In this document: one piece after another, positions 57,632 to 64,000 of the stretch
Layout of the letters: each line of letters begins with the position of its first letter
How positions within the stretch are numbered: the first letter of the stretch is position 1
The notes under the pieces: generated by a model
The model's input: only the letters and a program-made list of their open reading frames with translations
Database searches by the model: none
Told to the model about the DNA's origin: nothing
NCBI GenBank assembly: GCA_963971425.1
Contig: OZ020525.1
Location: 5,501,560 to 5,565,559 of the forward strand
From: Bryoerythrophyllum caledonicum
Lineage: Eukaryota; Streptophyta; Bryopsida; Pottiales; Pottiaceae
Direction of reading: 5' to 3'
DNA length: 64,000 bases
Position numbers and translations under genes: made by a program

Positions 57632-57892
57632 GGATCTCTCTAAACCATGTAGACAGATGGTACGGGAAGGGAGGTGTGGACAAAACCTGGCTCCTATTTT
57701 AATGTTGGAGGAGGGCCCTATTTAGACCAAGATAGGACCTTTAAGGGTAACTATATGCCGCATGCTCCAAATCTGGCAAAAAAACTTCAAAAAAAAGCTT
57801 ATGGACCTCTGAAATAGAAAAAGTGAGAAAAAATAGTCCTCCCGTGGCCCACTTTTCCATGACACCCGTCTACATGAAATAAAGAGGTCCGA
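57632..57892. mobile_element. MULE-like MITE 'D', ~260 bp, eroded
   Basis: Ends ...ctctctaaaccatgtagac and, in reverse, ...cctctttatttcatgtagac. The core (gtgga-caaaacctggctcctatttt--tgttgga-gagggccctattta-ac-aag; aaaaaacttcaaaaaaaagc) matches elements A, B and C. A target duplication is not clear. Confidence 0.55.
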
Positions 57893-58943
57893 CTGACATC
57901 TCTTGATGTATGGAGAATGAATTGGCAACCACCTACCGACTATTGTGGCTACATCGTTATTAAAATTACTATTGTTGCATGCCTAGCCAATCCAGCTTGC
58001 TACAAGCACATTGTGCCCGATGAAACATGCAGGATGAGATTTTTCACCCTACAAATATTTTCGTCTTTAAACATCACCCTACTTCTGCAATGAGAAAAGG
58101 ACATAGGGTCCTCAAAGACTACTGTAGCAAATCTTCTTAGCTTACACAAGGTTGCCACCCTCTGAATTTCAGGCTTTTCAGAAATACTTTGTTAATCATC
58201 TACCATAAATACAAATCCATCAAACCTTACACAACAAACAAATAAATAAATAGATGTATACAAATAAAGGTATAAAAGAGAAGAAATGAAACCCATCAAT
58301 CACCTCGATCCACCTATTAACCCCTAAAGGACCAAAGCATTTTAGAAGCATCTCTAATCTATTGAATATAAATTGTCGAGATGAATATTTTGAGAATGTA
58401 ACCGTAAGATCTCCTTCTAAACTTCCATGAGATGATGTGGTAAAAACTTGATGAGATTTGACCGTGTGGATTGAAAGATAATTGTAGTCAACTTGCACTT
58501 GGTCCTTGAGGGGTTGCAAGGATCTTTTTACTTTTTCGAACAAAGAAAAAGTAGAAGAACCTTTCCCACAAGTTCAAATCCCCAATCATTTCAAATGATT
58601 AGTTCGTCTCTCCAAATGCAGTTGAAGATTCAAACCAGAGCGAGACGACGAAGTCACAACAGTGTTTGTGGCCGCCACCATCGCTCTCTGCACACGAGCT
58701 CATGTCTAGAGCGACCAGGCTAGCACTGCACTAGCTTCAGAATGTGCAGAGACCAAGGTTTTCCTATGGAAAGTTCTTAGATCCTGTCCGCGATTGATTT
58801 GGAAATCAGTTGATTATTTGCAAAATATCTGAGAGTTTGCGAAACATGTGAGAGGTGAGATTTGAGAATGAGGAGGTGAGGGAGAGATTGCACCAGGATG
58901 TGGAAATCGCTAGCGGACGAGACGCGTCGAGGTTGTGGAGGAG
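57893..58943. other. Intergenic and 5' flank of the FBPase gene
   Basis: A fragment at 58317-58440 resembles the end of the 0.95-kb TIR family (ttaacccctaaaggacc; accgtaagatctcc). GC rises after 58600 towards the coding start. Open frames at 58493-58723 show no family resemblance. The promoter and leader must lie in the last few hundred bases. Confidence 0.4.
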
Positions 58944-61001
58944 ATGAACTACTTCTTCCTCTTCTGCATTTGTTTTCTGCCGCTGCTGTCGATTCGATGG
59001 ACGCGCGTGGCCGACCTCCCGATCAGTAGCTCTAGCAAGCCACCGGCGCCGAGTCCTGCGACGACGAAGGCGCCATCGTCAGGCGCCGTGGCGCGAGTGG
59101 TATCCAGCTTGTTGCAGCGGAAGAAGACGAAGCCGTCGCCGTCGCCTCCGCCGAGCTTCTTTCAGCAACCGCTGCAGGCGATTCTCGCGAGCAACGCCGC
59201 GAAGAAGAGCTGGTTCAGTACGCCGTCGCCGCCGCCGCCGCCGGCGAAGAAGAAGGCGCCTCCTCCTCCACCTTCTCCGCCGCCGCTGCTGCCGCCGCCG
59301 CTGCCTTCTCCTCCGGTGTATATTCGGCCTCCGGTGCCGACAAGCCACCATTATGCGGTGGCGCGCGCGGATGCGGACGAGGTGGTCACCATGACGGCAT
59401 TCCTCGGCACCGAGGGCTCCAACGTGGACGTCGACTTGGTGGTGCTCATGACGCACCTCCAGGCCGCGTGCAAGCACGTCGCGTCCATTCTGGCGTCGCC
59501 TACCGAGCTCCAGACTACATACGCTAAGGCGGACTTCATGTTCGGCGTTGGGAGAGATGCGCCGAAGCCGTTGGCCGTCGTCTCGGTGAGTTTCTTTGTC
59601 TGGAGCGCGTCAGATTCGAGGTTTAGGGTTTCGTTGTTTCTCGTCGTCTTCTTCTTTCGCAGTAAACTCGTGTTTGGAGTGCGCACATTTGCTGATGTGA
59701 TCTGGTGTTTGGAGTAGACACTTATTCTTGGATGTGATGGACTGGTGTTTGGAGTGGAGACACAGGATGTTGTTTGCAGTAGACACATTTATCGATGTGG
59801 TGCACACGTTGCTCTCAGATCGCATTTCCGATGGTTTAGGATTCCGTGGTTTCTCATCTTCTTCTGCGCAACGATCTGGTGTTTGGAGTGCGCAGATTTG
59901 TTGATGTCCGGATTAGACACACATTTGTTGATGTGGTGCACACGTTGCTGGCAGGCAGAATAATATCATTAAGGCGGCTCTGCGAAGCTCGGGGAAGGTG
60001 GCGGCCATAGCCTCGGAGGAGGACGAGCGACCGCTGTGGCTCGGGGAGGGTCCTTACGTCGTGGTCTTTGATCCGCTCGACGGCTCCCGGAACATCGATG
60101 CATCGATTCCGTCGGGGACGATCTTCGGAATCTACCGGCGCCTCCTGGAGACGGATTACTTGCCGACGGAGGAGAAAGCTTACGCCAATGTGATGCAACG
60201 AGGGGAGCGGATGGTGGCCGCCGGGTACGCGCTCTACTCATCTTCCACGATCATGGCCATCTCGGTAGGATCCGGGCTGCACGGATTCTCTTTGGATTAC
60301 ACCATCGGCGAGTTCGTCTACAGCCACCATGACATCCGCATCCCGGAACGAGGTGCACACGATTCTCCTCTCTTATTCGTGTCATGATCGCACTTCAAAT
60401 TGGGGTTATGGGATCACAGATCATCATTTTTCATGGACAAATGCTCTCGATTTGATTTCCCTTTCTGAGCGCTGGCCAGATATACTCTGGCAATGATGCA
60501 AGCATTGCACATCTCACATTTCGCATCAGATTTGTTTGAGATCATGGACTCATGATTTGGATTTTGTTTCGTTCAGGTCAAATTTACTCTGTGAATGATG
60601 CGAAGTATTATGACTGGCCGTCGGGGTTGCGGCGCTACATTGACAATGTGCGGCAAGGGAAAGGACAAACACGCAAATTCTACTCGGCGCGGTTCATCTG
60701 CTCGCTGGTGGCGGATCTGCACCGCACCATCATGTACGGCGGGATCACACTGAATCCGAAGCCGGATGCGAAGCTCATGTACGAGTCCAATCCCCTAAGC
60801 TACTTGGTGGAGCAGGGCGGTGGGAAAGGAACTGATGGGAAGAGGAGGATTTTGGAGATCAATCCGATCGAGATTCACCAAAGATTGCCTTTGTTTCTGG
60901 GAAGTGCCGCAGATGTATCGGAGCTCGTCAGCTATGGGGACATCCAGCAAGCGCAAAGGAATCCCTCAGGAGGAGGAGGAGGAGGAGCTTACACAACATA
61001 A
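58944..61001 (+). CDS. FBP: Fructose-1,6-bisphosphatase, plastid type II (cpFBPaseII-like)
   Basis: Exons 58944-59585, 59959-60352 and 60577-61001 (1,461 nt, 486 aa). Hydrolyses fructose-1,6-bisphosphate to fructose-6-phosphate. The core starts near residue 147 and shows VLMTHLQAACKHVASI, ASEEDE, the metal-binding FDPLDGSRNIDAS (about 251-263), GTIFGIYRRL, GQIYSVNDAKYYDW, ICSLVADLHRTIMYGGI, LVEQGGGKGTDGKRRIL and HQRLPLFLGSA. DGSRNID, rather than DGSSNID, and the lack of a Cys-rich redox insert fit the second plastid isoform (like Arabidopsis At5g64380), which lacks thioredoxin control. Residues 1-146 are unusual: a short hydrophobic start and then Pro/Ser/Lys-rich runs. This may be a transit peptide plus spacer; the exact start is uncertain. 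The Gly-rich GGGGGGAYTT tail is also extra. Confidence 0.88.
59650..59955 (+). repeat. Degenerate tandem phrases in FBPase intron 1
   Basis: The phrase 'ctggtgtttggagt-g-g-agatttg-tgatgt' recurs five times, and 'gatgtggtgcacacgttgct' twice (59795 and 59930). The repeats occupy most of the intron. Confidence 0.65.
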
Positions 61002-61662
61002 TCCAGGTTCGGAATACTATTGGTTTGGGCATTCAAACTAGGATTGAATTGAGAGAGAATCGCACGGTGAACAGTCACAGGTGCTGCTAAAGATCTGAGG
61101 TCTACCACCTCCATCATATGAGTAGGTTAACTCGAATCTGAGGGAGTTGCAGGCTGGTATTTTGAGTCAGCCTATGAGATTTCATTTTTTTGTTTTGGGG
61201 ATGATAGAGCAGGTTGTGCAGGTTATAATATTCACTTGTTCATTTGGCGGAGATTACGTTCATTTGATGAACGGTTAGATAGATCTTAGGCTAGTGATTA
61301 CGTCTCCCTATTTGCATCTGGATTTGACTGAAGTCTTTACTAGCAAGTTGCATATCATGTTGTATTTTAATAGTTAATGCAACACCATTTTCTCGACGTC
61401 GTCACGGTAACTGAACTTATGCCTGAGACTGTGTCTGTTTCTTAGCATAAAGTCTCGATGACAATCAATTCCTGTGTACATCGTGTTATTATGACCTCAG
61501 CCATGCCACTTGAGGTACTGTATGGGAACAAGGAGCCTTGTCATAATTTTGTGACAGCGGAGAAGAAAGAGATCTTTGACAAACACAACAGAGATGAGAG
61601 GTTATATTATATTTCTCATAGACGGAGTGCACCTGAGGGGTGTTGTAGCCTCCATGACTTCT
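61002..61662. other. 3' flank of the FBPase gene
   Basis: Probable 3'UTR in the first 200-300 bp, then intergenic DNA. No other gene seen. Confidence 0.45.
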
Positions 61663-61734
61663 GGCCCCATAGTCCAGTGGTTACGACTTTGGACTTTGAA
61701 TCCAAAAACCCGAGTTCGAATCTCGGTGGGGCCT
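61663..61734 (+). tRNA. tRNA-Gln (anticodon UUG)
   Basis: 72 nt fold into a full cloverleaf: acceptor GGCCCCA/TGGGGCC, D stem GTC/GAC around a GTGGTT loop, anticodon stem TTGGA/TCCAA with loop CTTTGAA (anticodon TTG), T arm CCGAG-TTCGAAT-CTCGG, discriminator T. The CCA end is not encoded, as in nuclear genes. Internal A and B boxes (TAGTCCAGTGG; GTTCGAATC) and a T5 run at 61752-61756 provide polymerase III start and stop. No intron. Looks functional. Confidence 0.95.
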
Positions 61735-61751
61735 CACACATCCCCATTCAA

Positions 61752-61756
61752 TTTTT
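61752..61756 (+). terminator. Polymerase III T-run terminator of tRNA-Gln
   Basis: Five T residues 17 bp after the tRNA 3' end, the simple terminator of polymerase III. Confidence 0.7.
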
Positions 61757-61767
61757 GATGCTGCAAT

Positions 61768-61862
61768 GCTTTTTTAATTTATCGATGGAATGCTTTTTTA
61801 ATTTATCGATGGAATTCTTTTTTATTTATCAATGGAATGCTTTTTAATTTATCGATGGAATG
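61768..61862. repeat. 24-26-bp minisatellite, four units
   Basis: ATGCTTTTTTAATTTATCGA plus 'tgga' repeats four times with small changes, just after the tRNA terminator. Its T-runs would act as backup polymerase III terminators. Confidence 0.85.
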
Positions 61863-62212
61863 CGTAAGTAGTAGGGCAATGACATTCAATATTTTGCGTT
61901 GGTTGATAGTTGATTGACACTACTTCCAAGCCAACTCACCCTCTTTGTGTGGTTCCAATTACTATCATAATGTTTCAAAGTAGGAGGTGACAAAGTGGGT
62001 CATTTCCTCAATGTTCGCAAAATCTCAAATGTCAACTTACCCTATGCATTGGTTGGGTTTGTACATAATTAGTTCCAAATGAAGACTTTCCAATTTTTTT
62101 GGAAAATACAAAATATTTGTCTAAGGTGATATCCATGTAATGCCAAGGTCATACCCTTGTAATATCTAGGCAATCTCATATAATTCCTAGGGATATTATG
62201 TACCCATTGTGT
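61863..62212. other. Intergenic; holds a dispersed repeat at 62045-62232
   Basis: 62045-62232 resembles 32460-32645 in order (tacataatta-ttc-aaatg-ggact, gtgatatccatgtaat, gccaaggt-a-accc, aatatctagg). No gene. Confidence 0.5.
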
Positions 62213-62312
62213 GTATATACCCCATAACCAGGTACATAATATCCCTAGGAATTATACATAACCCCATAACCAGGTACATAATATCCCTAGGAATTATACA
62301 TAACCCCATAAC
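62213..62312. repeat. 42-bp minisatellite, about 2.4 units
   Basis: CCCATAACCAGGTACATAAT plus 'atccctaggaattatacataac' is repeated without change, then a partial third copy follows. The inner 'cctagg' and 'ggaattat'/'ataattcc' give short inverted phrases that also occur just before it (62180-62200). Confidence 0.9.
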
Positions 62313-64000
62313 CAGGTAATTCCATTATACTTTTTGCCCTGCCCATAGAAAAACTTTGTTCTAACTTTGAAAGTCAATTTACGGGTACAACAGTTTCAAG
62401 AATACAAGTATAACAATAATACATAACTAGCATGTTCTCATGGCTTCCAAAACCATTAGCACTTAGGTTGAAACAAAACTTTGAGTGAATTGAATTTGAA
62501 GATTTGAACTTTATTTTGAGCAAAATAAAATTCAGTCTTATTACACCAGAACCAGTTTGGGATGTATTTAACACACATTGGAAATGGGGGGCGACACTCA
62601 CAGGTTTATCTGTATTTTTGTAAATTTTTGCAAAAATACACACTGATGTATCAGCAAACGTATCACCTTTTTTAACCAAGCATGTTTCCACTAAGCAAAG
62701 GAAATTTGAAAGTTTTATAATTTCTAATAATAAAAGCGGTAGCCTCACGAGGTGAAGCCACATGGACAATTTTGGCACCCCATATGAAATCACTCGGAGG
62801 GTTTAATCGAGGACTTAACTAGGAGGTATTGGGTGGCATTTCCAAGGAGGAGGATGGAAACCTAACTTGGGACTTAACTAAGGACTTAGCTAGTTACTAC
62901 CCATGCCCCGTTAGGGACAAGAGGGGTTCCACTAGTAGTAACATAGTATGCAAAATTTTCTTGTATTTTTCATGTGCTTTGAGTGTGCCCCCCCTTTTTA
63001 AAGCATCAAACATGCAAAGTTACATCACCATAGATTGTGGAGTTGACCCATGTGTCTACAAACACTTTGAGAAGAAAGTTTCTAATAAAATACTAGTAGT
63101 TCTAATTGCATGACATTAAACTTTTTGATACTCTTTTAATCTTGAAGAGGTTTCCAAAATTAAAGAACCACCCCAAGAAGAACATCGTTGACAACATATC
63201 GCATTCTATATCCTACTATTTGTATTCAAACACATCACTCAAATGATCGATTCTTATTTGGTGCACATAATTATTGCTAGACTTATGTGCACCATATTTT
63301 ATTGGTCAATAGAAATCATCCATGTGCTCTAATTGGGGTTCTTACGACAAGTGGATGATGTTGTATATATTGATGCATTTTCATATTGTAATGAAAGCAT
63401 AATATTTGTACAAGGAATTGTATTTTTGGATAAAACATGCATCTTACAAAGAAGAAGAGAAAACATCATATCACCTTTAATATTTTCAACATACCTAATT
63501 GAAAGACCAATACATGATGAGTATATAGCCCATGCATGATGTGTATGAAATCTAAATCTAACATACATTCAATTATTTGATTGCATATTTACAATGCATA
63601 AGCCCATGCATTCTCAAAAATAAGTTCGGTATTCAATTCTACTTGTACATGCTATGTAATTACAAGCATTGAGAAAATACTTTAAGCACTATGAATTTAT
63701 ATAAACCATGTGACGTTTTCACGAATAATGTGGTATGGATAGCTTATCATGTGTCTACATTTCAAGTAGCCAAAGATTAAGCCATGCATTAAAATTATCC
63801 TGAAAGTAACCTTGGGGTAACTTCTATTATTACCCTCTCCTTTATATTTTTATATTAGTACGAGTGTAAATACCTGTCGTCCCCGACATGGCAAGGACAC
63901 TCTAGTGTACAAACCGGTTGAACCCAACGGGGCAAGGGCATTCACTACTCAAGTAGATACTTTCATCATAAAAAGATATCATGTAGGGATAGGATATTGC
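62313..64000. other. Intergenic, no gene seen
   Basis: AT-rich. A minus frame at 62374-62793 is open for 139 codons without family resemblance. A phrase at 62895-62935 (cccatgcc-cgttagggacaa-aggggttccactagt) also occurs at 45415-45452. A repeat-end motif (attatcctgaaagt) is at 63788-63802. Confidence 0.4.

Noticed and set aside
59079-59477. Arg-rich 132-codon frame on the minus strand
   Set aside because: It is the complement of the Pro-rich FBPase exon 1; GC-rich triplet runs keep the opposite frame open.

Overview
The window looks like a nuclear segment of a land plant. The host genes have many introns and are plant in type: a plant E(z)-class Polycomb methyltransferase, a divergent RPB7-family subunit of the kind used by RNA polymerases IV/V, an LRR receptor kinase, a nepenthesin-type aspartyl protease, a plastid-type fructose-1,6-bisphosphatase II and a nuclear-type tRNA-Gln. 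The space between genes is wide, AT-rich and full of DNA transposons. The LRR-VIII-like kinase, an HSPA12-like HSP70 relic and an intact pogo/Tigger transposon suggest a bryophyte- or lycophyte-grade plant rather than a flowering plant. That placement is inference; I cannot name the species.

Layout. 0-6.5 kb: the end of an unrecognised ORF, a dispersed repeat, a LINE relic and a broken B3-like gene. 7.4-9.2 kb: tandem leader repeats and a two-exon RPB7-family gene (+). 13.2-18.9 kb: a 17-exon LRR receptor kinase (-) whose exons join in frame to 837 codons plus stop. 19.3-25.4 kb: a nest of transposons in which three tandem units of one repeat were hit by four elements, one of them itself hit by a fifth; most target duplications are still readable. 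It ends with a 2,966-bp pogo-like element carrying an intact 543-aa transposase. 26.4-28.1 kb: a four-exon aspartyl protease (-). 28.9-39.2 kb: MITEs, PIF/Harbinger-derived elements, and an inverted, internally deleted copy of part of the receptor kinase with a hAT-like insertion. 39.7-41.5 kb: an HSPA12/HSP70-like pseudogene (-). 45.5-52.8 kb: an 18-exon E(z) homologue (+), 940 aa, with two GC-AG introns. 54.6-58 kb: more transposon copies. 58.9-61.0 kb: a three-exon FBPase II gene (+). 61.66 kb: tRNA-Gln(UUG), followed by minisatellites. The rest has no recognised gene.

The live genes are unrelated single-copy functions (chromatin silencing, RNA polymerase, receptor signalling, secreted proteolysis, carbon metabolism); there is no operon or pathway cluster. 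Most of the interest lies in the transposon ecology: an autonomous pogo element together with its short derivatives (one in an E(z) intron), a PIF/Harbinger family, and a MULE-like family of about 280 bp whose members share a core but each carry their own long terminal inverted repeats. Exon boundaries of the five intact genes were placed by hand from splice signals, reading phase and family conservation; in each case the summed exon length is a multiple of three.
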